From Tretioscincus oriximinensis (Eukaryota; Chordata; Lepidosauria; Squamata; Gymnophthalmidae), in NCBI GenBank assembly GCA_022410635.1, contig JAJVDF010000194.1, forward strand, positions 1,699,704 to 1,763,703: a stretch of 64,000 nt of DNA. The letters are read 5' to 3'. Shown here in pieces: positions 33,794 to 46,214 of this stretch (the first letter of the stretch is position 1; each line of letters opens with the position of its first letter). Made by a program: the position numbers and the translations under genes. The notes below the pieces were generated by a model that saw only the letters and a list, made by a program, of their open reading frames with translations, searched no databases and was not told where the DNA came from.

Positions 33794-34410
33794 GATTGCA
33801 GCTGGACTTTAGTGGGAGACTGACAAATCTCGGTAAGGCAGATCTGTGCAGACAGGTATCTCTATGTGCATAGCAGCAGCCATGGGATGGGGAATATGCT
33901 ACAGTTTACAGCTAAAAAACCACAATGCTGTATGCCTCAAAGAGGAATAAAAAACATAAAATCAGAGCCCATGAGGCCAACAACCTCATTCAAAGAGCAT
34001 GCTACAGAGCAATCCCCGAGCAAAGATTTACTCTGGCGTTCTCTAAGAAATTGAGTGAAAATTCATCTGATAGCAGCAGAAGAGCTGGGAGTATGGAGGC
34101 AATTGCCTAAGTCCCAGAGATTATTATACATAGGAAAAACAAGATTCTCCGGAGCTGGTTTCCTAGACAATAATTTGCACTTAAGGCAAAATACGCTAAG
34201 AGCAAGAAAAAACATGGAGTTCAAGGCCAGTGCAATCGCAAGGCCTCTGGGACATCCAGTCCTGCAGTCTATCATTTAAGTGGTAACGATGCATAGCAGC
34301 TGCTTGATGAAACTGCTCACGATGTTTCAACTGGCACTCATTTTAGTTTCAATTGAGTAAACTGAAGGTTGTCATACTGTAGCACTTGCTAGCTCAGAGC
34401 TTAGACAAAG
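33794..34410. other. no recognised feature
   Basis: About 600 bp without recognised repeats or coding signal. Confidence 0.4.
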
Positions 34411-34790
34411 ACTATGGCTATGAGCACACGAGAGGGGAAAGTATTAGAAATCTGCTGTTGGCTAGCAACAGTGGATTCCATAGGAAAAAAAGGAGACATA
34501 CCTAGAGTCTGGAAAGTCCAGAGAGAAAACCGAGGAGAGATCGATGTGCACAAGCTCACTCAGCTGTACCCCTGCGGCCCTATTAGCTGCTGTGTCCATG
34601 CCCTCGTCTTCTCTCATGAGGGTGGGCACACACCAGGAAGGGCTGCAGGGCTTGTAATGGAGGACGTCTGCCTCTTTCCTATGCAGCCAGAAAATATCTG
34701 CAAAAGAAGATTCCTACCCTTTTGCAGATATTTTGTGACTGCACAGTGAAGGGAAGGGATTCTTCCATTTGGCCTTGTGGCCTCAAGAGG
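34411..34790 (+). repeat. unclassified interspersed repeat, copy 1
   Basis: Shares an ordered set of blocks with the complement of 50573-50962: 'ggaaaaaaaggagacatacc', 'ctcactcagctgta', 'gccctattagctgctg', 'cttctctcatgagggtg', 'atggaggacgtctgcct', 'tatgcagccagaaaatatct'. By eye this gives roughly 300 bp of homology in opposite orientation. Ends may carry short inverted repeats (GGCCTCA-type in copy 2), suggesting a DNA transposon, but I cannot name the family. Orientation is arbitrary. Confidence 0.72.
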
Positions 34791-37611
34791 AACCACATGC
34801 TACAGAAGAGGAAAGGACTTGTCTTGTAGCTGCACCCTCTATCTGGACAAATTCATTTTCTGTGAAGTGAAGGTGTCTATCTGCTTTGCTTATCTGCTTC
34901 ATCAAAATACTTATTTGTTTAAAATATTTAAATTAAATTATAATCTCATAAGGTTTGCAAAGCAATGGTATGAGGGTTTTCTTTGCTCCCATTTCTCATA
35001 CGAGGGACACTTGCTCCCCCTTGCTGAAGTGGATGCCGTTTTGCATGGGCTCTCTCCCCACACAATTTGCTGTACATCCAATCCAGCAATGGCAGGAAGC
35101 TTCCCTCATTTGTCAAATGATGGTGAACACCCCCACACACACACTTCACATCATTTGACAGGGAAAAACAGCTTTGCCTTCTTTCATATTAATATTTGAT
35201 TGTTGTTTCAAAACAGAAGGCAAGAACTTTCAGAGGCAGAGAACAGCTCAATGGACTATTCTCTGTCTTTAAAAACAGAAAGAAGCAGCATGAGTTGAAG
35301 GTCTCTGAAGTTTTCACCCTGTTGCTGCAGCGGCATAAGCAGTGGCATAAGGGAGGAAAGGTGTGGCAACTTAATGGATACAGTGCTTTCACTCTGTTCA
35401 CTGCATCTTCAATGTCTACAATAGTTCTCTGTCACATAAAACAGCCAATATTAAAGAGGTTTACTGTTTTCAGCCAATCATATCTGAGAATATTGTTGCT
35501 TTGTGTGATAGCTAGACCTGGAAGATTGTTATTTTCAATGGTTTGTATATCTGGACAGCGCAGTGGGATCTCTGAGAAGAATAGAAATATGTAAATGCAA
35601 TTTTTTCTACCCTGCGGGGGGAGCTAAAATGTTTGGATACATTATTCATTTTGAACTAGTAACTCTCCAGTAATTCACATCCTCCCCACTTCCTTTGATA
35701 GGGGAATAGGGAATACAAGTTGAATTGATTTTTATTTGATTTCTGCATAATGTAGGAAGCTTCATTTGCAAACAAGAGAAGGTTGATGATGGACTTCTGA
35801 AAACCCAGCTATTCCCCTAAGCCTGTGCATATCTTAGCATTCTCAGTTTCATACCTTAGTCCTTTCAAATAGAAGAAAAGAGGAAGGAGAAAAAATCATT
35901 CCAAATTTCCTGAGACTCATTAACTTTCCTCACCCGGTGTGAAGGAAGGAAAAAGCATCTGGAACAGTTCACGGTGCTGTCAGAGCTTAACGGAAAGATG
36001 GAAAAAAGTAATTCCAGTTTTATTTTAAGCAGCTGTGACATTTTCTCAATAAAATTAATAGCCCCAAACTAGACCAGCTGCAGTGGAAATCTGGTTTTGA
36101 TGTCGGACAGCACTGCATAGGTGCAAACAGAATCAGTTGTAAAATGCATCTGCAAACAATTTAAAGCCAAGAGCCTATAACTAAAAGCTTACTGGCCTTT
36201 TACATTTGGCAGTACTATCTTAATAGCAGCTATTTTATCTATATTGCTTTTATCTGAATGCCACTAACTTTATTAGGTTATCTTTTCACTCTAAAATGAT
36301 CATTTGCTTCTGGTGATTGAAACACATCTGCCCACCTGGAGACCACATAGAAGGCATCAGGACTAATATTTTACCTGACTGATATATGGTCAGTCCTTAT
36401 ACAGTATATATATTATTCCCTATACTTTGTTTCATCTGCAGAACTTTAATGTAAACAAAACAGATCCTAAACCACAATGATCTCATATTGCTGCTTCTTC
36501 ATCATTCCATTGATCCCACAGTGTTAATTAGTTAGTCAGTTTGTTTGTTTATTTAAAGCCACATATGGCTTCCTTGATTGCCTTCTGTGATTCATCTGGT
36601 CACTAATTAATCCTCTTCTTTCATTGGCTGCAGCCATGCACATTTTCCATGGAACTGCTTGCTAGAAGGCTACATTGACTTAAGCTTTGTAATTTCACAC
36701 CTCATTTATACAGACCTTCCCAGTCACTATAACAGTCCCTACTGGTATGCTCTATCTGCATTAGAGCATAGTCTTGATTAGGAAGTGTATTAGCATAACT
36801 GGTAGACCCATTTAATCAAATCTAGTCATATTACAAGACCCTGGTCTCAAATAAGGAGGTATGCAGAAGATATGCTCAAGACTATTAAGAATGTGCACCA
36901 ATGTTATGTCATAATCAATTGCTGAAGTATGTCATGCTAAGGCTTTGGAGTTCAGCCCCTATCTTTGAACAATGGAAGACGGAATGTACCTTTGTTTAGT
37001 CACGGTGAAGAAAAGGTAGTCTGGGCTGTCTAGTTTTGTCATCTAAAGACTGATGTTCAGCCAATATTCAAACCTTGTCAAAACATCAGTTTCCTTCCCT
37101 CCTATTGCCAGAAGTGTGAAGAAACTGCCCTATTCCCTGTGGTTGTGTCAAGGTATGAATGCTAGAGATTTTTCTAGAGTGATAAATGCAGAAATGCCCT
37201 ATGTAACATTCTTTGTACTATTGCTAGAAAGAAAAGTGGCTATTTTATAAGCAACTGTAAAAGTAACCTAAGTCCCTTTGCTTCCAAGTATTAAGGCTTA
37301 TTAATTAAAAATAAGTCCAATTATACATGATTAGTGCTAAATGTCGAACTGTCTGTTAGCAAAGTCCCTAAAAATTATAATATTGGTATTACAGGATTGC
37401 GGGGGGGAGGGGGGGAGAGAGAACCTCACGTTGAGTGTTTTAGTACAATTAATTGTTATTACAGGAATAAAGTGGAAAAAGCTGATTATCTGCATATTGA
37501 TAATTGGCATCAAGGAGTTGAAAGATTATATGTATTAACTCAAATTTCTTTTCAAGTCCCAAGAACAAAGACAATACACTGGTTCTTTGAAAGCTAAGCA
37601 CACCCACAATT
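34791..37611. other. no gene; one short hairpin
   Basis: Mostly unassignable sequence. A hairpin at 35111-35160 has arms TGTCAAATGATGGTGAA and TTCACATCATTTGACA around a CA-rich loop. No gene recognised. Confidence 0.4.
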
Positions 37612-37665
37612 AAAGTCCAGCAAAGGGGCCAATAGCACTTTGAGACTTACAGGAGAAAAGTGGGT

Positions 37666-37704
37666 GGCATAAGCTTTCGTAGACACGTCTACTTCTTCAG
37701 ATGC
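37666..37704 (-). ncRNA. hammerhead-ribozyme-like motif at PLE family A 3' end
   Basis: On the minus strand: GCAT, CTGAAGA, A, GTAGAC-GT-GTCTAC, GAAAGCTT, ATGCC. GCAT can pair with ATGC (stem I), the GTAGAC arms form stem II, and CTGAAGA plus GAAA match the hammerhead core boxes. AGCT is self-complementary, as expected for a stem III that works only in a dimer. The extra A after CTGAAGA departs from the canonical core. Its place in a PLE terminal region agrees with published reports of hammerheads there. Confidence 0.5.
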
Positions 37705-37885
37705 TGAGGGACTAATGTCAGGGTCAGATGACATAGGAAACTGTGTATGGNAGATGACAAAGCATATGCAAAGGTGATAAGGTGATGAACAGCAGGTTAG
37801 AAAAACAGGTAAATAGCAGAAATAAATCCTCTCATGTGGAAAAAGTCCCTGGGGCAACAAGAGACAATGTCTGATAGTGAATCAA

Positions 37886-38359
37886 TCAAATATTTAACAG
37901 GTTACATAAAAATGTATAATTGGCCAGGAAATCATTATCTTTGTTAAGTCCTTTGTTGATGACCTGGAACTTATGAAAGAATTCAACTTCTGTTGCTTCT
38001 CTTTCAAATCTTCCTTTGTAGTTTCTTTGTTCAAGGACTGCAGTCCTGAAGTCNGAGATAGAATGTCCTGGAAGGTTGAAGTGTTCAGCAACTGGTTTCT
38101 CTGTGTTGCCATTTCGAATATCTGATTTGTGTCCATTTATTCTCTGGCGTAGGGATTGTCCTCTTTGCCCAATGTAGAATATTGAGGGGCATTGTTGGCA
38201 GAAAATGGAATACACCACATTAGAAGATGAGCATGTAAAAGTGCCTCTAATATTGTGGTTGGTGTTATCAGGTCCCATGATGACATTACCAGGGTGGATG
38301 TGAGAGCAGAGTTTACATCTGGGTTTGTGGCAGGGTCTAGTTCCCATTTCTCCATCCAT
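37886..38359 (-). pseudogene. PLE GIY-YIG endonuclease domain
   Basis: 157 codons open. Near the start is a cysteine cluster CHKPRCKLC (residues about 10-18), then NVVYSIFC and FYIGQRGQSLRQRINGHKSDI (about 47-75). VVY and YIG are the paired motifs of the GIY-YIG nuclease fold, with the usual Arg and His following. In PLEs this domain nicks the target to prime reverse transcription. The frame ends about 30 codons past LEQRNYKGRFEREATEVEFFH. It is not in frame with the RT piece upstream, and one codon contains N. Confidence 0.88.
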
Positions 38360-38745
38360 GTTCTGTGTCCTCTCTGTGAGTAGTTGTTTGACGTTGGGTG
38401 GTTGTTTCTAAGCCAGCAAAGGTTTATCCCCNAGTGGTCTTGAGAGAGCAGCATTCTTACCTAAAATAGGTTGAATTTCATTTATTATGTATTTGAGGGG
38501 CCCCAATTATGAGCTGTATGCGACCACTAATGGGGTTCTGTTGTTTTCTGTCCTCAATCTGTCCTGTAATAGGTCGATTCTGGGTACCATTCTAGCTTTG
38601 TTGATTTGTTTTTTTACTTCATGTGCTGGGTATTGTAGCCTGAGGAATACTTGTTGTAGTTCCAGGAGTTTGGCATCTCTGTCCTTTGGATCTGAACAGA
38701 TTATATTTGAGAGCTTGGCTATAGACAGTGGATTTGGTTGTGTGT

Positions 38746-39550
38746 TCAGGCGTGTAAGTAGGTGTATCGATCAGTGGGTTTGTGATACAGAGTTGTACTC
38801 AGATGTCTGTCATGCAATTTTATGGTGGTGTCCAGAAAATGAACTTGCTCCCTAGATCGTTCCAAACTGAGATTAATGGTAGGGTGGAAACTATTAAAAT
38901 TTTGCTGGAATGTCCCTAGTGAGTCCTCCCCGTGAGTCCAGATTATAAATATGTCATTGATGAATCTTAAGTAAAGTAGAGGTTTCTGGGTGCAGGAGTT
39001 GAGAAAGCATTGTTCTAGATCAGCCATAAAGATGTTGGTGTATTGGGGTGCCATATGTGTACCCATTGCGGAACCATTAGTTTGGAGATATATGTTATTG
39101 TCAAAAGTGAAATAGTTATGGATGAGAACAAAGTAGCAGATCTTAGTGGTTAGGTCTGCAGAGGTGCTATCTGGAATGGTGTTCTTGATAGCTTGTATTC
39201 TAGCTTTGTGGGGGGATGTTGGTGTATAGGGATTCCACATACATAGTAGCCAAGATGGTGTCCTCTGGGAGGTTGTGTATGGACTGTGGTTTCTGTAGGA
39301 AGTCAGTCGTATTTCTCACATAGCTAGGAGTATTGATGGCATAGGGTCTGAGCACTTTGTCTATATAACCAGAGGCACCGACCGTAAAGATTCTATTGCT
39401 GGAACTGATGAGTCTTCCATGGTTGCCTTGTTTGTGTATTTTGGGTAGTAAATAGAAGGTGTCTNGCCAGAGTTCCTGTAATGTGTCCATTTGTATCAGA
39501 TCCCGTACTTCCATGGCAAACTCCTTAAGTTTAAAGGACATTAAACTCAC
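38746..39550 (-). pseudogene. PLE reverse transcriptase, broken and active-site mutated
   Basis: Frame 39200-39550 holds TFYLLPKIHKQGNHGRLISSS and VESLYTNIP, the fingers and motif A (relatives: D..SLYTNIP; the aspartate reads E here). Frame 38746-39240 continues with QTNGSAMGTHMAPQYTNIFM and LRFINDIFIIW. PLE RTs normally read F/Y-I-DD at that last site; here it is I-N-D, so the first catalytic aspartate is asparagine. A frameshift separates the two pieces, and a third frame carries the endonuclease. The copy is dead by several independent changes. Confidence 0.87.
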
Positions 39551-42499
39551 AATCTAAAGGTACATTGAAATACATTACATTTTCCGTATGCAGATAGGTT
39601 CAATAATCTGCTTGAAAGTCAAATTTCTATTGCATCTGCCTCACTAGATTGTATGTAACCCAACAGACTGTGGTGTTTGATGCTGATGATCTGGATCATT
39701 GGTTTACCAGGGAGACCAATTGTCAAATCTCTATACTGTATAGGGTAGAGTGAAAGGTCTGTGATGAATGGATAGTGCTAGCAAGAAACTGCAAGAGTGA
39801 CAAGAAAATGGATCTAATATTGACAGCAAACTATCCAGTAACAATTTAGAAGACTACTGGACTTTCTCTTGACAGCCAATAAACAAAATGGCTGATGGGA
39901 GAGTGTGTCACATGATTGAAAAATCTTGTCAGGAGCTGACTGAATGATAAATCTTGGAATACAGTGATGGCCAAAACTGCAGACACTTTTTGAACTTTTC
40001 ATGGTTTTCAGTTTCGAATGTTAATAAAAAAAAGTTACAGTTCATGCAGTACAATGATAGATAGACAGGTAGACAGACAGATTACTGTGTTTAATTCAAA
40101 GTTTAGACAAGCTCTCCCTCCTAATTCCCACTGAACCTGATTGTAGTGCTTTGTGCTTCAGCGACTACATAGTTAGGCAAACAATACCTTTCTCCTTATT
40201 GGCATGTGTAAACTAGTATACACTTTACTAAAGGTCCAAAGAATTGTTATATTCCAAAGTAAAAAAAAGGTTCTCAAATTCAAATTCAGAAGAAACAAAA
40301 TTCTTCTGCATTTCATACATCAATGGAGAAACTCCTAGATATGGATCATATACTTACTTATATAGGAAAATCTGTACAGGACATGTAGAAACGCTCAAGA
40401 TAACAACATAAAATGACCTGTAATTAGAAAACTTTTTTGTGAGGGTTTGGATGTGTAGGGGGATAAGAAGACAATGTTTCTGTTAAGATCTCCTTTTCTT
40501 ACTAGTTCTTTGCACTTAAGGAAAATGAGAAATGACAGGGGTTAGAAGGGACAAAATATTAGACTTTTGTCCAAGAACTGATAACAAATAATTAGTTTTG
40601 ACTGCAGTTTTTAAAAGCATTCAGCAGTTGTAGATTAAAAACATTGTCAAGAACAATCAATAGCAATTGAAGCATCAGATTAAAAATTCTGGAGCAATAC
40701 TGACCCAATTCCTTAAGTGATCATAAACTGACTCCATAGACCCTACTAAATGATCAACTTTTAGCTGTAGTACATGGTTGGTTGTAATTCAAAACAATAG
40801 CTATCAGAAGACCTGGAATTGCATACTATTCTGATTCAGTCAGCCGGAACTTCAATGACTGCTCATTCATTTTTGAGATATAGGCTGCATCCACACAGGC
40901 TGCTATGCTCTGCATTTTGGGGATATAGCAGATTTTAAGCTATTGTGAGTCCACCCACAACTACTGTTGATATTCTACCATGCTGCCAATGTATCCACGA
41001 GAGAATGTCAGCATGCCACATCAACAGCCAAGAAGCTCTTGGCGGTCCCACCTGGCTCCCAGCAGCCTCCAAGTGCAGGTTGGTTTCCTTGGCTGGGTTC
41101 CTCTTGGGGCCTGAAGAAGCTTATTGAAATCCTTAACACTACTGGGCGGAGGTAGTCCCTCCTTTGTTCTGATACTCGGCATTATTTTTGTCTTTCTTAA
41201 TACACTTTTCTAGCAGCCATGCGGTGTCTTTTTATTTTTTGTTGACCGTCTTAGCTGGCACCACTCCCTCCATTGTTTGCTGTGTCTCTTCTCTTAGCAT
41301 TGCTTTGAATGATGAGCTCACAGAAGGCATTTCTGTACATTCCTGTTTACAGTCCTCAGCATTTCCTGCAAGCCTGCATACAATCCCCAGGCATACTGAA
41401 GCTCTGATGCAGCTTTTCTTTCAGATTTTACAAAATTGAAGCTGCTAAGTTGCATGAATTGTGGAGGCTATGAACTGTGCAGCAAAGACCTTTGAAGTAC
41501 ATGGAACACTGGACCATGTTTCTGTGGGGCATACAGAAGGTAAAATTGTCTCCAAAGTGCAATATATTGGGCATGAGGATCGGGACTAAGTCATTATGAA
41601 ACTATCATGGTTCTCCAAAATCTTATCTGGATGGATACTATGAGGTGCATCCATAGATTAATTTTCTTTTGCTATCCTACCACAACATCAAGGTGCCTTC
41701 CACATGTAAAATGAAAGAATGCAGCAACCATATTTTCTAAGAGGCTTTCATTTTGGATTTTTGTCCTAGTAGTAAATTTCTGATTTAATGATGGGTCAAG
41801 GCTCTATATGTCTCTCCCTTGCTTTGGTGTTTCCCTGTAAAAAAGTCTAGGGAACCACAGCTTTTTAAATTAAAACCCTCCCTAGTAGCAGGAAACTTGA
41901 AAAGGAGGAGGATTTGCTTTTTCCTACTTTTAAAACAAAACATTTGTCAGAGAGAGAGGAGGAAAAGAGTGGGGGAGGCCAATGGTAGGAGAGAATCGGT
42001 GTTCCTGATACTTCCACTCCCAAGGCATCCTAGGATATGTCATGAAATGCAAAAGGTTTCTTTCCAATTTCGCTGGAAATCCTGGGAGAAGAAAGGAACA
42101 AGTGGACTCAAAGCTACAAGAATGTAAGTGCTTTAAATTACCTCTGTGTGGATGCACCCAGAGTTTACTTCTTCCGATGCAATGNAGTTATGAACCTAGT
42201 TCATAATAAAATCATTTATTTTAAATATTCCTTTAAACCATTCTTGTTGATTGTAGTTCAAAGGTGTTTGAATTGAATCGAACACACCACTGTTCAAAGA
42301 AAAAAATGTTTAAGTCAGAGCCACCAAATGCAGAAACAAGTCTTTGTGCACATCTCTGCAGGCTAAATCATGTTGTTACTGCCGCTACAACTGGAAAGCA
42401 TACTTTATATATCAAAGCTTTCCTCCCAACTGTAATAGCACAACCTCATATTCTTTAGGATTCCCCCAAATCCTCTGTAAGTGCTGGAATTGTGCTCTC
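39551..42499. other. no recognised gene or repeat
   Basis: About 3 kb without confident features. 'ggctgcatccacac' at 40884 and its complement near 42145-42160 might be ends of a 1.3-kb DNA transposon, but no target duplication supports this. Confidence 0.35.
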
Positions 42500-42862
42500 A
42501 ACAACTCAGACAAAGGCTGCAACTATCTAAAGGAACACCTTAAATATCAATCTGCAGAGGAGGTCTTCCTGATTGTACAGTCCCTCTCAGCATCAAAGGG
42601 AGTGAGGACATGGCGCAGAGCTTTCTCAGTATTTGCCCCCAAACTATGAAGTCATCTCCCTCTTGAGATCAACAATAATCATCTCTATATTATTTCTAAA
42701 TCTTTGAAGACATATGCTTTTAACATGGACTTTGGTTGAAGAAATGGCTTTTTCTTCCCCACTTTCAGATATTGTTTTATAATGTCGATTTTGTACTTCA
42801 GCTTTTATTGTTGGCCACCCTGAGACCTTCAGGTATTTATTCTTGAATAAAGCAGTCCAAGC
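42500..42862 (+). mobile_element. L2 LINE, 3' end, sense
   Basis: A readable ORF2 tail: CNYLKEHLKYQSAEEVFLIV, then SLSASKGVRTWRRAFSVFAPKL, matching the L2 block YLKD.L.PY...SLSA.KG.RT.RRAFSVAAPKLWNSLP. The 3' UTR follows ('gttggccaccctgagacctt') and ends near 42850. It has one early stop at the A(P)KL boundary. Better preserved than the 21985 copy. Confidence 0.85.
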
Positions 42863-43789
42863 AGTCTGGGTGCATTTAAAGTAATTCCTTACATAATGGA
42901 TGCTGCCACTTTGGGCACTCCAGAAATAGAAGTTTAATTTGTCCATTGAAATCAGCACATTTTAAAAGTGCATGCATCTAATGCCCATGGTCTGGGGGAA
43001 AAGTGGAAATTACTTTTAGTAACACTTCTTCCTCGACAAGATTTTCCTCGTCTTTCACAGCAGATCATCCTGATGATTATTTCTCTGAAATTCTGGCATA
43101 TATAAATCATTCCCAAATCACATTTATAGAGGGCATCCTATTGATTTAAAATAAGGCACTGATGTGTGCTCCAGTGATTTAAAAGCTCTTTAGTGTTTCT
43201 CTTCTTTTTTTTCTGGAGCAGATTCAAGCACTTCAGCTCTTAATGGATATCTCCTGGTAGTCTGTGTTGATTCAGGGCCTGTTCTCAGAATACTCATTGT
43301 GACTAGTTACAGAGGAACCCAGCATACAGAAAATCTCAGTCATAATTGTCAGAGGATAGGAGTTGTTACAAGCTGCTATTGCATTTGAAATGGTTTGAGA
43401 TCATTTTTGGCTAACGATGATGGTCAGGGCCAGATTTAAACAATATTTTGCCCATGAGCTGTCACTTACTTAGTTACTTACTCTCCCTTTCCCTCAGCTA
43501 ATTTGAGTTTTATAATAATAAAAGCATAAAAATGTTGTCTTCTTAATACTACCGGTAACTATATTTTGCCTAAATAAAAAATATGGTGATGGTGATACGT
43601 CAAACGTTGATCAGCTTTGAATTCTTTATGTGGTAACAAGTAGTCATATAAATTCTTCCACATAGATTGGCATGGAACAATGGTCTACAAACCATATTGT
43701 GATGAAAAGACGTTTATCAGTTTTCGGCAACTGATGCATCTTAAATAATCTGTATTGTCGAGACTTTCTTTTAAAAAAATAAAAAAAAA
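42863..43789. other. no recognised feature
   Basis: No gene or named repeat seen. Confidence 0.4.
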
Positions 43790-44840
43790 NTATTGATCAA
43801 TTAAATAAACAAAGTATATACCAGTTACATGACACATCACATTAAACATAAAAACAGCTAACAAATAAACCCTCCCCACCCCCCAAGGATACAACAGATA
43901 TTGCATGAGGTGCTATCAATCAATACCAATTATGTCACCTCCCTCTGTGAGAACAGTGACAATACCAACTGGATTATGAAAGCATTATTTGATATAAATA
44001 AGACGTATTGAATAAATTTTGCCCACTAAACAGTCCACGACTTCCTGATTTGAATGGCCATCCTCTGCACTCTTTTTCCTCGTAGATAGTCAAAGGTAAG
44101 GAATTCAATCATGTATTCAATCCACAGTTCCTCTGTCCATTTATTTTTGTCTTTCCAGCCTCTGGCTAGTACAATGTGGACTGCTCTGATACATTGTGCC
44201 AATAAATATCGGTCCCTATGATCTATATTATTCGCCCACACATTGCATAGTGATGTCTCTGCCGAAACTGGAATTTGAATTTGGGTAATATCATATACTA
44301 TTACTTGAATCCTTTGCTAAAATGTTTTAACTTCTGTACACTCATAGGATACATNCATGTAATATCCTCTTGATTGGCATCCATGCCAACAAGCTGGAGA
44401 TATATGGGTAATGTGTGAGAGCTGGGCTGGTGTTCTATACCACCTTGTTATGAGTTTGAATTCTAGTTCCTTTAACCTATTATCTTTAATTAATTGAATA
44501 TTATTTACCCAACTTGACCATACATTTTCAATGTTAGGTATATCCTGTTCCCATTGTCCTCTAATCAATATTTGATTTCTAAATTTCTTCTTAATGAGAA
44601 GTTAGTAAATTTATCCCACTAATCTCACTCCTCTCTTTTGCCTTTTTGTTAATATCTTCTCGAATTCTTCAATAGGGTTGTTCATCAATTCTTTCAATGG
44701 TTGGTTGTTTATATAATTATATATTGCCATTTTCTGCATCCAGAATATTTGGTGGTTATAGCCTCCTAGCCTTCTAATTTCATGTACGTGCTTTGGATTA
44801 CCATTCCCATCAAAAGATCTCTAATTCTATTCCACGCTCT
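43790..44840 (-). mobile_element. L1 LINE, ORF2 C-terminus and 3' UTR, antisense
   Basis: On the minus strand, frames give MAIYNYINNQPLKELMNNPI, RGQWEQDIPNIENVWSSWV, FKLITRWYRTPAQLSHI, then CWHGCQSRGYY, CIRAVHIVLARGWKDK and LWIEYMIEFL. They follow the same order as the L1 at 31284-32927 (IGRNHWLQTMAISTYIN, WYKTPKQL, CWQGCQ, VLVRGWRD). The zinc knuckle is only half preserved. After the stop comes a 'ggggtggggagg' 3' UTR and a T-rich tail near 43790. No target duplication found; several frames are broken. Confidence 0.82.
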
Positions 44841-45885
44841 TGCGACACAGTGAGATATGTTGGCTGCCTATCCTCTCCCATAGAGTTAATCGCTTTAATA
44901 GCAGCAAGCTGTTTCCAATGGTTGGAAACTTTCTTTTGGTTGAATTGTCAGTTTTTCAGGATAATAATAAGAAGCTAACACCTTTGTAATCAAAATAGGA
45001 ATAATCCAATTCAGGCAATGGAATTCCTGTTTGCCTGCTTGGGTGGGAAGGGGATGTTTACCTACATGTCTGAGAACATATTGTGGAAAAGACCATTACT
45101 ATTGAACAACATCAATTTGTCCTTCATCAGCATATGGATTGGTACTTCTTCCCTCTAGGATCTATGCTACTGGTACCTGCAACCAGAAAGATTGTCTTGA
45201 CCTGCTCAGAGTTTCTGTCAAGGATATTGGTGAACTTACCGACCCTTCATAATGCAGCAGTGATCTTTACAAATCTTTCAAGGACTTCTCCCTGCACAAT
45301 GCATTCCAGATGGCTAAATGAAAACACTATAGGCTTGTTTAAGACACTTTCAGGATTTTCAGAATTGAATAACTGAGCATTTTAGAGAAGGTTAGTATGT
45401 GACCACTAAAAACAAAGTATCGAAATATACACATGTAGAAGCCTGAAGATAACATTTTTTTCATATTCCNTGTAAATAGAAGGACCTCCTTCTTAAAATT
45501 AAAAATTACATACCAGCTTCAGGTATTAGGCTACAAATACTTTTTAAAAGAAGTTAGAGGAAAACATAAAAAGTTATTGTTCCAATTTTGCAATGCTATA
45601 TTGCACTCTGATCAAGCACATTATGGCAGTTGGGATAGATATCAAGAGGAAAACAATGTGCCCTACAGTTCAAGAATTAATTTGGTGAAGCAAAGCAATT
45701 CAAACCTATTTTATCAAGTGTGGCAATTAAGGCACTTGCATGTATGTGTGCTTATATGTGGTAGTCCAATAATGAAGGAAAAGAGATAACTCCAGCTGGC
45801 AATTGAGAGAAGAATACTCAGCCCTCCCTTTCCTTTAAAACTCACTTTTTGTATTGCTTTCTTAAGGTACTGTGTTCTGCTTTGC
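44841..45885. other. no recognised feature
   Basis: About 1 kb with no recognised repeat or gene. Confidence 0.4.
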
Positions 45886-46130
45886 CTTGAGGCATGAATG
45901 GCTCAGTCGCTAAGGAGATGATCTCTCTTCTGACAGATTGGGTTTCATGGACCTGTATTGGACATGGGGATGGATGAGCAGATCCAACCAGCCTGTAGCT
46001 CTAGCCAACCAGCTATTTGAAAGCAAGATTTGTAAGAAATTGCAACTGACTGGGACTAGATAAATGGGGACCACTAGAGCCTGGTAGAGAAGATGTGGTG
46101 GTGGTGGTTCTTCTTCTTTTTCTCTTCCTC
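45886..46130 (+). mobile_element. tRNA-derived SINE, squamate type
   Basis: TGGCTCAGTCG at 45899-45909 fits the RNA polymerase III A box TRGYNNARNNG exactly. A degenerate B box (around 'gattgggtttcatgg', 45937-45951) follows at the right distance. The body then reads 'gagcagatccaaccagcctg', 'agccaaccagctatttgaaa', 'gactagataaatggggacc', which parallels the lizard/snake tRNA-SINE body ('ccaacctagcagttcgaaag', 'agataaataggtaccgc'). The weak B box suggests it is no longer transcribed. A pyrimidine-rich microsatellite lies at its 3' end. Confidence 0.72.
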
Positions 46131-46143
46131 CTCCTTCTTCTTC
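46095..46143. repeat. (GGT)n then (TTC/TCC)n simple repeat
   Basis: Short GTG/GGT repeats pass into a pyrimidine-rich TTC/CTC/TCC tract at the 3' end of the SINE. Confidence 0.88.
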
Positions 46144-46214
46144 TGGGAAATGGGAAGCTAACACTCTTTGAGTGCTTTTTCTCTTGCATGCACATGTGTA
46201 TGTGTTTTTTTTAA

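Larger units (their letters stand above)
37612..39550 (-). mobile_element. Penelope-like element, family A, 5'-truncated
   Basis: Reading on the minus strand from 39550: part of the reverse transcriptase, a linker, a GIY-YIG endonuclease, then a non-coding 3' terminal region with a hammerhead-like motif and the end sequence '...cctttgctggactttaatt'. This is the Penelope-like element order. The 5' third of the coding region and any upstream terminal repeat are absent. Coding pieces lie in different frames, so it is inactive. Its 3' terminal module is the source type for the palindromes at 13.9 and 19.9 kb and the fragment at 52.7 kb. Confidence 0.9.

Noticed and set aside
40881..42165. Possible 1.3-kb DNA transposon with GGCTGCATCCACAC ends
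   Set aside because: Ends match only partly and flanks show no target duplication; similar words also occur singly near 41645 and 63503.
45899..45960. Possible tRNA gene
   Set aside because: Only the A box is good; there is no cloverleaf and the B box is degenerate, followed by a SINE body.
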